Below are positions 1-6,034 of a stretch of DNA of 6,729 bases, piece by piece (positions within the stretch are counted from its first letter, which is position 1; every line of letters begins with the position of its first letter). Source of the DNA: Candidatus Gastranaerophilales bacterium (lineage in GTDB: Bacteria; Cyanobacteriota; Vampirovibrionia; Gastranaerophilales; Gastranaerophilaceae); the NCBI GenBank assembly GCA_021205645.1, contig JAJPXE010000230.1:1364-8092 (forward strand), given 5' to 3'. The notes beneath the pieces are model-generated. The model was not told where the DNA came from. It searched no databases and saw only the letters and a program-made list of their open reading frames with translations. Made by a program: the position numbers and the translations under genes.

Positions 1-44
1 GCTACCGCCGCCACCGCTTGACAATTAAATAGTAAGATAACCGT

Positions 45-108
45 AGGCTCGTGGCACTCTGCCGAGAAAAATGATTAAGTATCATTTTTCGAGAGGGGTA
101 GCGCAGAA
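45..108 (+). pseudogene. Interrupted tRNA-Lys 5' fragment
   Basis: Bases 45-55 equal the start of the intact tRNA (157-167), and bases 97-108 equal its D-loop to anticodon-stem part (173-184). In the intact gene only five bases (168-172) separate these blocks; here 41 bases (56-96) do, and they form a hairpin. After 108 the sequence leaves the tRNA: no anticodon loop, T-arm or 3' acceptor strand follows, so this copy cannot make a tRNA. It could be a decayed duplicate, or part of a structured element that happens to share tRNA pieces. Confidence 0.55.
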
Positions 109-126
109 TGCAGCTACCGCCGCCAC
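51..126 (+). other. Possible three-way-junction fold in the repeat spacer
   Basis: Several helices nest here. GTGGC (51-55) pairs with GCCAC (122-126). CTCT (57-60) pairs with AGAG (92-95). GAAAAATGAT (66-75) pairs with ATCATTTTTC (81-90) around a 5-base loop. GGTAGC (97-102) pairs with GCTACC (113-118) around a 10-base loop. Together they give a closing stem with two hairpin arms. The pairings are read directly from sequence; whether they form in RNA or as a DNA cruciform, and whether they matter, is unknown. No T-loop is present on either strand, so it is not a tRNA. Confidence 0.45.
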
Positions 127-156
127 CGCTTGACAATTAAATAGTAAGATAACCGT

Positions 157-228
157 AGGCTCGTGGCGCAGCGGTAGCGCAGAAGACTCTTAATCTTTTG
201 GTCGTGGGTTCGAATCCCACCGGGCCTA
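157..228 (+). tRNA. tRNA-Lys (anticodon CUU)
   Basis: A complete 72-base cloverleaf can be drawn. Acceptor 157-163 pairs with 221-227 (one G-U). D-stem GCGC 166-169 pairs with 177-180, with loop AGCGGTA. Anticodon stem 182-186 pairs with 194-198 around CTCTTAA, giving anticodon CTT at 189-191. The variable loop is 199-203. T-stem GTGGG 204-208 pairs with 216-220 around TTCGAAT, and the discriminator is A228. CCA is not encoded; six T's follow directly (229-234) and may serve as a terminator. The anticodon predicts a lysine tRNA reading AAG. TTGACA at 130-135 lies upstream, but a -10 at normal spacing is not convincing; TAAGAT at 145-150 sits where a -10 would be expected. Confidence 0.95.
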
Positions 229-260
229 TTTTTTATGCAATTGTTCTGTTTATGTGCTCT

Positions 261-289
261 TTGACAATTCATTTGTGTATTTTTATCAA
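261..289 (+). promoter_or_regulatory. Weak candidate promoter upstream of the first ORF
   Basis: TTGACA (261-266) is a perfect -35 hexamer. At 17-base spacing the -10 would be TATCAA (284-289), only a 4/6 match that lacks the conserved final T. A 6-bp dyad, AATTGT 239-244 with ACAATT 264-269, overlaps the -35. Position between the tRNA and the next ORF fits a promoter, but support is thin. Confidence 0.3.
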
Positions 290-297
290 CAGGACAT

Positions 298-1737
298 TTG
301 ATTCAACCTTATCATACCGGGCAGAGCAGGCAAGTTGTATTAAATTCGCCGGAGAATATTTTTATACAGAAGAATATACATTTGTCGAATATGTTTTTGT
401 TTGTTGCAAATTATAATGTAGCTATGAATGTTGTCAATAAACTGTTAACGGCATTAGGGCATAGTACAAATCTGCATTATGACAAATGGGCTGATTGTCG
501 AAAATATGTTTCGGGTCACAAAAAGTGGATTGCTAACATATTGCCTTACGAGCTTTTGGAGCGAAATATAAAAAGCAGTGTTGAAGCCATACTGACTTTA
601 TGTGAATGTGAAGAGTTTTATCACAGTTTTCCCGAAACGGTTTCAACACCAAATTATGGCGATAAATGGGGCAGGTGTGCAAATTATATAGAGCTAAACA
701 ATCGTGCAATCGCAGAAATGAGGGGTGATAGATGTTCTAATGGTATTTTAAGCTCAATAAAAATGCTGCCTGCAATACCACCATCTGCTAAGAGTTGGGC
801 TAACTGTGTTATTCTTTCTCAGATTTTCCCGAATATATACGGTGACGGGTATAATAAAGGGGTGTTTGAGGAAAATTCAATTTACGGAATTCGTTTAAAT
901 GCCGGATACAGCAGTAATATTATTGACTTTTCAATAGTTGAAAGAATATCGCCGGAGGAACAATTGCAGGTTTTTAACCATTTAGCAAATTTTAGAGGGA
1001 TAAAAACCGGTATAAGAACAGTTATATCGGCAGACCAGATAAAAGCGGCTTATTATAATCGTTCTGATGAAAATTTCAATTGGAAAAATTCAGCGCATCA
1101 GGAGCTGTTTATTCAGGAGCATGTTAAACTTGTTGATTTAGGTTTTGAGTGTTTTTTCATAGATTCAGCAAAACATATCGGCGGATATGACTGCGGGAAT
1201 TATTCCGGTGTCGGAGCACTGCCTGAATATTCTCAGATGCAATACATAATTGACAGTATACGAAAACGCAGCGGTAATACGCATTTAAGTTTTGTCGGCG
1301 AAAAAAGTACGGGAGATTTTGAACGATATAAAAATCTCGGATTAACGACAGGTACGGCATTTATATCATCCGATGATTTTAACAGTGTTAAAAATTGGTC
1401 AATGCAATTCAAATATAACAGAGAATATGCACCCGGAATTGAGGTATCTAATGACAACGATAACGGCGGCTCGCGTTATGAGGACAGACTCAACCGGATT
1501 AACACCTGTCTTTTTGCTTATGAATACCCGAGTGACAAGCTGCCTACATTCATGCAGACAGAGGACTTGTTTCCGCTGCGTTATGACACATCGACACATC
1601 ATCTTATGATGACAAATCCTTCATATTCGACGGACGGAACACCTTTAAGCCACTGGAAGAATTTATTTTCAACAGATGATGCTGCAGCTTATAATGCTAA
1701 AGTCGGTGAATTATTTTCCCATGCACTCAATCTTTGA
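298..1737 (+). CDS. Unrecognised protein: three WxxC motifs plus possible TIM-barrel glycosidase-like domain
   Basis: I do not recognise this gene. From the TTG at 298 it gives 479 residues, but the start is uncertain: AGGA at 291-294 is very close to the TTG, while ATG 391 and ATG 424 lack a Shine-Dalgarno. The N-terminal part carries three spaced WxxC motifs (W64-C67, W124-C127, W167-C170), two of them within DKWxxC, each followed by a helical-looking stretch; these suggest degenerate internal repeats. The C-terminal half (about 195-460) alternates hydrophobic strands and helices like a TIM barrel. GFECFFIDSAKH (282-293) resembles the alpha-amylase region with the catalytic Asp (D289, then KH), FVGEK (332-336) could supply an acid Glu, and AFISSDD (354-360) an Asp. 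Spacing between these differs from true GH13. No signal peptide or membrane helix is evident from the later starts. It sits alone between the tRNA and a metabolic operon, so it may be acquired DNA. Confidence 0.75.
   Translation: MIQPYHTGQSRQVVLNSPENIFIQKNIHLSNMFLFVANYNVAMNVVNKLLTALGHSTNLHYDKWADCRKYVSGHKKWIANILPYELLERNIKSSVEAILTLCECEEFYHSFPETVSTPNYGDKWGRCANYIELNNRAIAEMRGDRCSNGILSSIKMLPAIPPSAKSWANCVILSQIFPNIYGDGYNKGVFEENSIYGIRLNAGYSSNIIDFSIVERISPEEQLQVFNHLANFRGIKTGIRTVISADQIKAAYYNRSDENFNWKNSAHQELFIQEHVKLVDLGFECFFIDSAKHIGGYDCGNYSGVGALPEYSQMQYIIDSIRKRSGNTHLSFVGEKSTGDFERYKNLGLTTGTAFISSDDFNSVKNWSMQFKYNREYAPGIEVSNDNDNGGSRYEDRLNRINTCLFAYEYPSDKLPTFMQTEDLFPLRYDTSTHHLMMTNPSYSTDGTPLSHWKNLFSTDDAAAYNAKVGELFSHALNL
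412..417 (+). promoter_or_regulatory. Perfect TATAAT seven bases before an internal ATG
   Basis: TATAAT at 412-417 ends six bases before ATG 424, so transcription from it would begin about at the ATG and give a leaderless mRNA. No good -35 lies 16-18 bases upstream. In this AT-rich DNA it may be chance, but it offers one explanation for the lack of a ribosome site before the methionine that opens the first WxxC repeat unit. Confidence 0.2.
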
Positions 1738-1786
1738 GCTGCTATTATTAAGGTTATATAAAAAATACTGTTATTTGCGTTATGAA

Positions 1787-1800
1787 TGTTATACTATAAT
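1787..1800 (+). promoter_or_regulatory. Probable promoter of the synthase-dehydratase operon
   Basis: TGTTATACT (1787-1795) fits an extended -10 (TGnTATACT), and the overlapping TATAAT at 1795-1800 is a perfect -10 hexamer. The -35 region (about 1767-1777) is poor, which an extended -10 would tolerate. Transcription would start near 1802-1807, leaving a leader of about 25 bases before the ATG at 1829. A third TATAAT at 1813-1818 is too close to the start codon. Confidence 0.5.
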
Positions 1801-1818
1801 AAATATACGCAATATAAT

Positions 1819-1824
1819 GGGGGG
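1819..1824 (+). promoter_or_regulatory. G-rich ribosome binding site that sets the 1829 start
   Basis: Six G's at 1819-1824 (GGGGGGA with the next base) stand four bases before ATG 1829. The in-frame ATG at 1817 overlaps this tract and has only AT-rich sequence before it, so 1829 is the better start. Confidence 0.6.
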
Positions 1825-1828
1825 AATA

Positions 1829-3139
1829 ATGGGAACAATCTATATAGTTGACGTAACGAACAGGGATGGTGTTCAGACATCAAGATTGGGGTTAGCAAAG
1901 CTCCAAAAAACAATAATAAATCTTATGCTTGATGATATGGGAATAACTCAATCTGAGTTCGGGTTCCCGACTACGACGCACGAATTAAACTACCTTAATG
2001 CAAATCTTGTGCTGGTAGACAAAAATGTTATAACCAACACCCGTCTTTCGGGCTGGATGAGGGCAATAAGCTCAGATGTAGAGAAGTCATTCGCAAATGT
2101 ACCCCGATTAAAGCATTGTAATCTGTCGCAATCCACATCAGAGCAGATGATTAATGGCAAGTATCTTGGTAAAAAGACAGGAAAAGATATAATAAGGATG
2201 ACCTGTGAGGCGGTAGAATGCGCTAAGGACAAAGGGGCTTTGACTATCGGGGTTAATGCGGAGGATGCATCCAGAAGTAATATGGACTATCTTATAACGC
2301 TTGCAAAAGAGGTTAAAAAATGCGGAGCCGACAGGTTCAGATATTGTGACACACTCGGTTATGAAGATCCGGGAACGGCATATAAACGTATTTATGAGCT
2401 TGCAAAGTCAGCAGAATTACCGGTTGAAGTGCATTATCATAATGACCTCGGTATGGCTGTTGCTTGTTCTGTAATGGGAGCAAGAGGGGCAATTGATGCG
2501 GGAGCAGACACTTATATAAATACCGCAATTAATGGAATGGGTGAGAGAGCAGGAAATGCAGATCTGGTATCCTGTCTGCTTGCGATACTAAAATCGGCAG
2601 GATTTAAGGGTAAGGGGAAATATCATTTGGATGAGAAAATAGATTTAAGCAAGGCATGGAAGCTTGCAAAATATACTGCCTACGCATTCGGGGTAGATAT
2701 TCCAATAAACCAGCCTGCTGTGGGTGATAATGCATTTGCGCACGAATCGGGGATACACGCTGACGGGGCATTAAAAGACAGGCGGAACTATGAGTTGTAC
2801 GATTTTGAGGAGCTCGGACGGGGTGAGCCTGAAATTATTGAAACAGGAAGAATGATTACAACAGGAGAATACGGCGGAATTAAAGGATTCAGAAATGTGT
2901 ATGACAAACTTGAAATTGAGTTTAAAGACGAGCACGAGGCGCGAAACATACTGGAGCTTGCCCGTTATGCTAACGTACACACCCAAAAACCTTTAACTGA
3001 AAGTGAATTAAAGTTCATTTATTATTATCCGGAAATAGCAGCACGGGTGATGACAGTTTCGCCTTATTATGAACCGATAGGTGCATTGAAAGACAGAGTA
3101 GAGGCTAATCTGCTTACGCTGCCAAAACATATTATATAA
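1829..3139 (+). CDS. Homocitrate/isopropylmalate/citramalate synthase family protein (HMGL-like)
   Basis: A 436-residue condensing enzyme that would join acetyl-CoA to a 2-oxoacid. The DRE-TIM fold signatures are all visible: NRDGVQ (11-16, the family's RDG with metal-binding D13), HYHND (202-206, two metal-ligand histidines), GMGERAGN (236-243), and HESGIHADG (305-313), the motif after the barrel. The long LeuA-type regulatory domain is absent, so leucine feedback of the usual kind is unlikely. The first motif reads TNRDGVQ where typical members read TLRDG, and the SEFGFPTTTHE segment (42-52) resembles a subfamily I recall from clostridia annotated as homocitrate synthase. The next gene starts 11 bases downstream and encodes the following pathway step, so they form an operon. 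Substrate (2-oxoisovalerate, pyruvate or 2-oxoglutarate) cannot be settled here. The 1829 start is chosen for its ribosome site. Confidence 0.9.
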   Translation: MGTIYIVDVTNRDGVQTSRLGLAKLQKTIINLMLDDMGITQSEFGFPTTTHELNYLNANLVLVDKNVITNTRLSGWMRAISSDVEKSFANVPRLKHCNLSQSTSEQMINGKYLGKKTGKDIIRMTCEAVECAKDKGALTIGVNAEDASRSNMDYLITLAKEVKKCGADRFRYCDTLGYEDPGTAYKRIYELAKSAELPVEVHYHNDLGMAVACSVMGARGAIDAGADTYINTAINGMGERAGNADLVSCLLAILKSAGFKGKGKYHLDEKIDLSKAWKLAKYTAYAFGVDIPINQPAVGDNAFAHESGIHADGALKDRRNYELYDFEELGRGEPEIIETGRMITTGEYGGIKGFRNVYDKLEIEFKDEHEARNILELARYANVHTQKPLTESELKFIYYYPEIAARVMTVSPYYEPIGALKDRVEANLLTLPKHII

Positions 3140-3150
3140 GAAAGGCGGGG

Positions 3151-4398
3151 ATGGCTATGGGATTAACACTTGTTGAAAAAATATTATCAGAGCATGCAGG
3201 ACGAAGCGTTCATGCAGATGAATTGATTATATCAAAAGTTGATGTATGTGCAGTTCAGGACGGCACTGGACCTTTGACGGTTCAAGAGTTTAAGAAACTC
3301 GGCAAGGAAAAATTGAATAATCCTGAAAGGACTATACTTTTTATAGATCATGCATCTCCGAGTCCGAGAAAAGAGCTGTCCAATACTCATATTGTACTCA
3401 GAGATTTTGCAAAAGAATACGGGGCTATATTATCTGATATTGGTGAGGGCGTTTGTCACCAACGATTAGTTGAGAGTTATGTAAACCCGGGAGAGGTGCT
3501 TGTAGGTGCGGATTCACACACCTGTACATCGGGTGCACTCGGAGCATTCGCAACAGGCATGGGTTCAACCGATGTTGCGATTGCGATGGCCCTTGGAAAG
3601 ACCTGGCTCAAAGTTCCCGGAACTTTTAAAATTATAATCAACGGTGAACTTTGTGAGGGTGTTTGTTCAAAAGACTTAATGCTTCATATAATCGGTTTAA
3701 TCGGTGCTGACGGTGCAACATACAAATCGCTTGAATTTTGTGGTTCAACAATAGAAAACATGTCAATGTCCGAAAGGTTTACGCTTTCAAATATGGCAGT
3801 TGAGGCAGGTGCAAAATGCGGATTGATTGCAGCGGATGATACAACAAAAGAATATCTTATATCTCGTGGCAGGGGTGATAAATACAGACAAATAAAGTCA
3901 GATGATGATGCAGTCTATGAAAGGATAATAGAGATTGATGCTGCCGGTATAGAGCGCACGGTTTCCTGTCCGCATACGGTCGATAATATAAAAACGGTTA
4001 AAGAACTGGATAACATCAGGGTCAATCAGGTTTACATAGGCACCTGTACAAACGGGCGTTTGGAAGATTTGCGGATTGCGGCAAAAATACTAAAAGGCAA
4101 AAAAGTTCATAAAGATGTTCGATTGCTAATTTGTCCCGCCTCGCCGGATGTATATAAATCAGCATTAAAAGAGGGTTTGATAGAAACCTTTATGGAGTCG
4201 GGTTCTGTTATATTGCCTCCGGGCTGCGGACCTTGTGTTGGTGTACATGCCGGAGCACTGGGTGACGGAGAAGTCTGTCTTGCAACACAGAACCGGAATT
4301 TTCAGGGCAGAATGGGCAATACTAAAGGCGAAATTTATCTTGCATCGCCATATGTTGCGGCATACACGGCAATTAACGGATATATTTCCGAAAAATAA
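3151..4398 (+). CDS. leuC: 3-isopropylmalate dehydratase / homoaconitase large subunit
   Basis: A 415-residue aconitase-family protein of the short LeuC/HacA type; LeuC of E. coli type is about 50 residues longer. The three [4Fe-4S] cysteines are present: C299 in GTCTNGR, and C359 and C362 in PPGCGPC. GADSHTCTSGALGAF (119-133) and the following GMGSTD are hallmark substrate-site segments, and FIDHASPSP (64-72) is the early conserved block. It would isomerise the hydroxy acid made by the upstream enzyme, by dehydration and rehydration. Activity in this family needs a separate small subunit (LeuD type), and none follows within the window. Start: AAAGG at 3141-3145 serves ATG 3151; ATG 3157, two codons on, with GGGG before it, is also possible. 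LeuC versus homoaconitase identity is undecided. Confidence 0.92.
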   Translation: MAMGLTLVEKILSEHAGRSVHADELIISKVDVCAVQDGTGPLTVQEFKKLGKEKLNNPERTILFIDHASPSPRKELSNTHIVLRDFAKEYGAILSDIGEGVCHQRLVESYVNPGEVLVGADSHTCTSGALGAFATGMGSTDVAIAMALGKTWLKVPGTFKIIINGELCEGVCSKDLMLHIIGLIGADGATYKSLEFCGSTIENMSMSERFTLSNMAVEAGAKCGLIAADDTTKEYLISRGRGDKYRQIKSDDDAVYERIIEIDAAGIERTVSCPHTVDNIKTVKELDNIRVNQVYIGTCTNGRLEDLRIAAKILKGKKVHKDVRLLICPASPDVYKSALKEGLIETFMESGSVILPPGCGPCVGVHAGALGDGEVCLATQNRNFQGRMGNTKGEIYLASPYVAAYTAINGYISEK

Positions 4399-4453
4399 CT
4401 TAATAACTTTACCCTTCGTAATATTATATGGTAAAATAAATATTGTTAAGTTA
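4396..4453. repeat. Nested inverted repeat between leuC and the HTH gene
   Basis: The outer arms TAACTTAATAA (4396-4406) and TTGTTAAGTTA (4443-4453) pair over 11 bases with one G-U. Inside them TTTACC (4408-4413) pairs with GGTAAA (4430-4435), leaving a 16-base loop that contains the palindrome TAATATTA (4419-4426). The left arm starts on the leuC stop codon and the right arm overlaps the start of the TATAAT box at 4452. There is no T-tract, so it is a poor classic terminator; an operator or a transcript-end hairpin is possible. Confidence 0.5.
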
Positions 4454-4457
4454 TAAT
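4452..4457 (+). promoter_or_regulatory. Candidate -10 box for the HTH gene and recA
   Basis: TATAAT lies 25 bases before the GTG at 4483, in the only sizeable gap (84 bases) before the HTH gene. The hexamer 17 bases upstream (TGGTAA) is a poor -35. The extended string TATAATTGTGAAA recurs almost unchanged after recA at 6029-6041. Confidence 0.45.
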
Positions 4458-4482
4458 TGTGAAAGATTAAGAGGAAATTTTT

Positions 4483-4977
4483 GTGGGTGTAAGTGAAGTG
4501 AATGATAATATTCTATCTCCGCAGGATGTAAGAAAGATTTTGGATAGTGACAATATGGAAATAGTAAGGCTTTGCAAAAAGGCCGATATTTCTCCGCGAA
4601 AAACAGATGACGGCAAGACATATTTTTCGCTTGATGATGTGCGTGCACTGAAACAGGTTAAGGAAGGGAATAACCCTAATGCGCCGGTGATTTCTCAGAA
4701 TGCTTCACAATTAGTCGTTGACAGTCTTTTAAAATCTCTGCACAGAATGGAAAATAGTATTACTGACTCGGTCACAAAAATATTGGACGAGCGGCTTGAG
4801 GGTATGGACGAGGTTGTTGTTGAGCTTATCAGATGCAAAACCGAAAACGAAAACCTTAAGAATCAGATAGAAGAACTAAATAAAGAAAATTATTCTCTTA
4901 AGAAAGAAAGTGCCTCATACAAACCGTTCCTTTTTGGTTTGTATACAAAAGAGGAAGTTCAACAAAGTTTATTTTAG
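4483..4977 (+). CDS. MerR-like helix-turn-helix protein with C-terminal coiled coil, upstream of recA
   Basis: A 164-residue protein without a name I can assign. Residues about 10-60 (LSPQDVRKIL ... CKKADISPRKTDDGKTYFSLDDVRAL) have the pattern of a MerR-type winged HTH: helix, turn, second helix, then a K/R-rich wing before YFSLDDV. A polar linker (61-75) leads to a long helix from about 78 to 145, rich in E, K, L and N with heptad-like spacing, most likely a coiled coil for dimerisation. The tail KPFLFGLYTKEE is more hydrophobic. An HTH plus coiled coil is the architecture of RacA-like and KfrA-like DNA-binding proteins, but no homology is claimed. GAGGA at 4471-4475 is seven bases before GTG 4483, which I take as start; ATG 4501 is the alternative. 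recA begins 20 bases after the stop, so the two probably share a transcript. Confidence 0.85.
   Translation: MGVSEVNDNILSPQDVRKILDSDNMEIVRLCKKADISPRKTDDGKTYFSLDDVRALKQVKEGNNPNAPVISQNASQLVVDSLLKSLHRMENSITDSVTKILDERLEGMDEVVVELIRCKTENENLKNQIEELNKENYSLKKESASYKPFLFGLYTKEEVQQSLF
4917..4944. repeat. 9-bp perfect inverted repeat inside the HTH gene, before recA
   Basis: ATACAAACC (4917-4925) and GGTTTGTAT (4936-4944) are perfect inverted repeats around a 10-base loop that ends in five T's. They lie within the last codons of the HTH gene, about 55 bases before the recA start. It could be a recA-proximal operator, an mRNA hairpin, or chance; it does not match the LexA boxes known from Bacillus or E. 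coli. Confidence 0.45.
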
Positions 4978-4997
4978 TTAGTTAAAAGGGTACAATA

Positions 4998-6026
4998 ATG
5001 ACAGCAGCAGCAAAAAAAACGGAAGAAAGCACAGGAATTTCAAGTGAGCGGGCAAAAGCGTTAAATCTTGCAATAGAGAAAATAGAAAAAGATTTTGGTA
5101 AAGGCTCAATAATGAAATTGGGTGATAAGACGACGGTAAATGTTGATGCAATCCCGACAGGAGCGTTATCATTAGATGTGGCACTCGGCATAGGAGGAAT
5201 TCCGAGAGGACGTATAATAGAGATATACGGACCGGAGTCTTCCGGTAAAACAACACTTGCGCAGCATATAGTTGCGGAGTGTCAAAAGAAAGGCGGCATA
5301 GCGGCGTTTGTTGATGCAGAGCACGCACTCGACCCTGAATATGCTAAGAATTTAGGTGTTAACATAGATGAGTTATTGATATCTCAGCCTGACACAGGAG
5401 AACAGGCACTGGATATAACGGAAGAACTTGTACGCTCCGGAGCTGTTGATATTATCGTAGTTGATTCCGTTGCAGCACTTGTCCCGAAAGCTGAAATTGA
5501 AGGAACGATGGAAGATCAGCAGATGGGCTTGCAGGCAAGATTGATGTCAAAAGCCCTCAGAAAACTTACGGGAGTTATAGGCAAAACCAACACAACGGTT
5601 ATCTTTATCAACCAATTGAGGCAGAAAATAGGTGTAATGTACGGTAATCCTGAAACAACGACCGGCGGTAATGCACTGAAATACTATGCTTCTGTTCGAA
5701 TGGAGATTAAGCGGGTAGAAACACTAAAAGGTGAAGGCGAAGATGTGGGGAACCATGTTCGGGTCAGAGTGTTGAAAAACAAAGTGGCGCCGCCATTCAG
5801 AACGGCTGAATTTGATATCATTTTTGGCAAAGGTATTTCTAAAACAGGTAACATTCTTGATGTTGCAGTTAATTTGAATATAGTCAATAAAGCCGGAGCC
5901 TGGTTCAGCTATAACGATACAAAACTCGGACAGGGCAGAGAAAAATCAAAAGAGTTTTTGGATACAAACCCTGAATTGCTTGCAGAGGTTGAAAAGCTGG
6001 TAAGAGATAAGCTCGCTGAAAACTAG
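4998..6026 (+). CDS. recA: Recombinase RecA
   Basis: A 342-residue RecA, the ATP-dependent strand-exchange protein of homologous recombination that also activates LexA-type self-cleavage where an SOS system exists. Visible features are the Walker A GPESSGKT (78-85), the catalytic-Glu region DAEHALD (106-112), Walker B DIIVVDS (151-157), loop L1 around EGTMEDQQMG (168-177), and loop L2 from about NQLRQKIG to NPETTTGGNALK (205-228). The C-terminal domain is complete, but the strongly acidic tail of E. coli RecA is missing; the protein ends KLVRDKLAEN. Start: AAAGGG (4985-4990) is seven bases before ATG 4998. It lies 20 bases behind the HTH/coiled-coil gene and is probably co-transcribed. No LexA box of the GAAC-N4-GTTC type is seen upstream. 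Confidence 0.99.
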   Translation: MTAAAKKTEESTGISSERAKALNLAIEKIEKDFGKGSIMKLGDKTTVNVDAIPTGALSLDVALGIGGIPRGRIIEIYGPESSGKTTLAQHIVAECQKKGGIAAFVDAEHALDPEYAKNLGVNIDELLISQPDTGEQALDITEELVRSGAVDIIVVDSVAALVPKAEIEGTMEDQQMGLQARLMSKALRKLTGVIGKTNTTVIFINQLRQKIGVMYGNPETTTGGNALKYYASVRMEIKRVETLKGEGEDVGNHVRVRVLKNKVAPPFRTAEFDIIFGKGISKTGNILDVAVNLNIVNKAGAWFSYNDTKLGQGREKSKEFLDTNPELLAEVEKLVRDKLAEN

Positions 6027-6028
6027 AC

Positions 6029-6034
6029 TATAAT
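6029..6034 (+). promoter_or_regulatory. Candidate -10 box for the 134-residue protein
   Basis: TATAAT begins three bases after the recA stop. TATAATTGTAAAA (6029-6041) repeats the sequence before the HTH gene (4452-4464) with one mismatch. No clear -35 is seen (GATAAG at 17-base spacing). Starting here, the leader before ATG 6126 would be about 85 bases. Confidence 0.4.

Larger units (their letters stand above)
1..167. repeat. Exact 55-bp direct repeat (1-55 and 113-167), period 112
   Basis: Positions 1-55 and 113-167 are identical over 55 bases and diverge right afterwards (A56 versus G168). Each copy starts with a GC-rich segment (GCTACCGCCGCCACCGC), then an AT-rich stretch containing TTGACA, and ends with the first 11 bases of the tRNA-Lys gene (45-55 and 157-167). 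A shorter second match, 97-108 to 173-184 (GGTAGCGCAGAA), returns to the tRNA D-arm. Copy 1 is therefore a partial tRNA upstream region plus broken tRNA 5' part. The repeat may extend left of the window. It could be a real tandem duplication of the tRNA locus or an assembly-graph effect at a contig end. Confidence 0.9.

Noticed and set aside
51..126. A reverse-strand tRNA suggested by the GTGGC/GCCAC closing stem
   Set aside because: No T-loop motif (TTCGA/TTCAA type) and no 7-base anticodon loop can be drawn on that strand.
157..228. tRNA 3' end as an integration site with a second att copy
   Set aside because: No copy of the tRNA 3' end is found elsewhere in the window, and there is no integrase; the duplicated part is the 5' end, which is not the usual att half.
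1..228. CRISPR array or tRNA array
   Set aside because: Only two repeat units, with a spacer that itself folds and contains tRNA pieces; there are no regular repeats and no cas genes, and only one intact tRNA.
198..416. A 72-codon + frame ORF starting inside the tRNA
   Set aside because: It begins within the tRNA anticodon region, has no ribosome site, and overlaps the region of the next ORF in another frame.
4978..5000. LexA/SOS box before recA
   Set aside because: Neither a GAAC-N4-GTTC nor a CTGT-N8-ACAG pattern is present in the gap.
4978..5328. Long reverse-strand ORF opposite the start of recA
   Set aside because: It is the antisense shadow of recA, Leu/Ser/Pro-rich and without a ribosome site.
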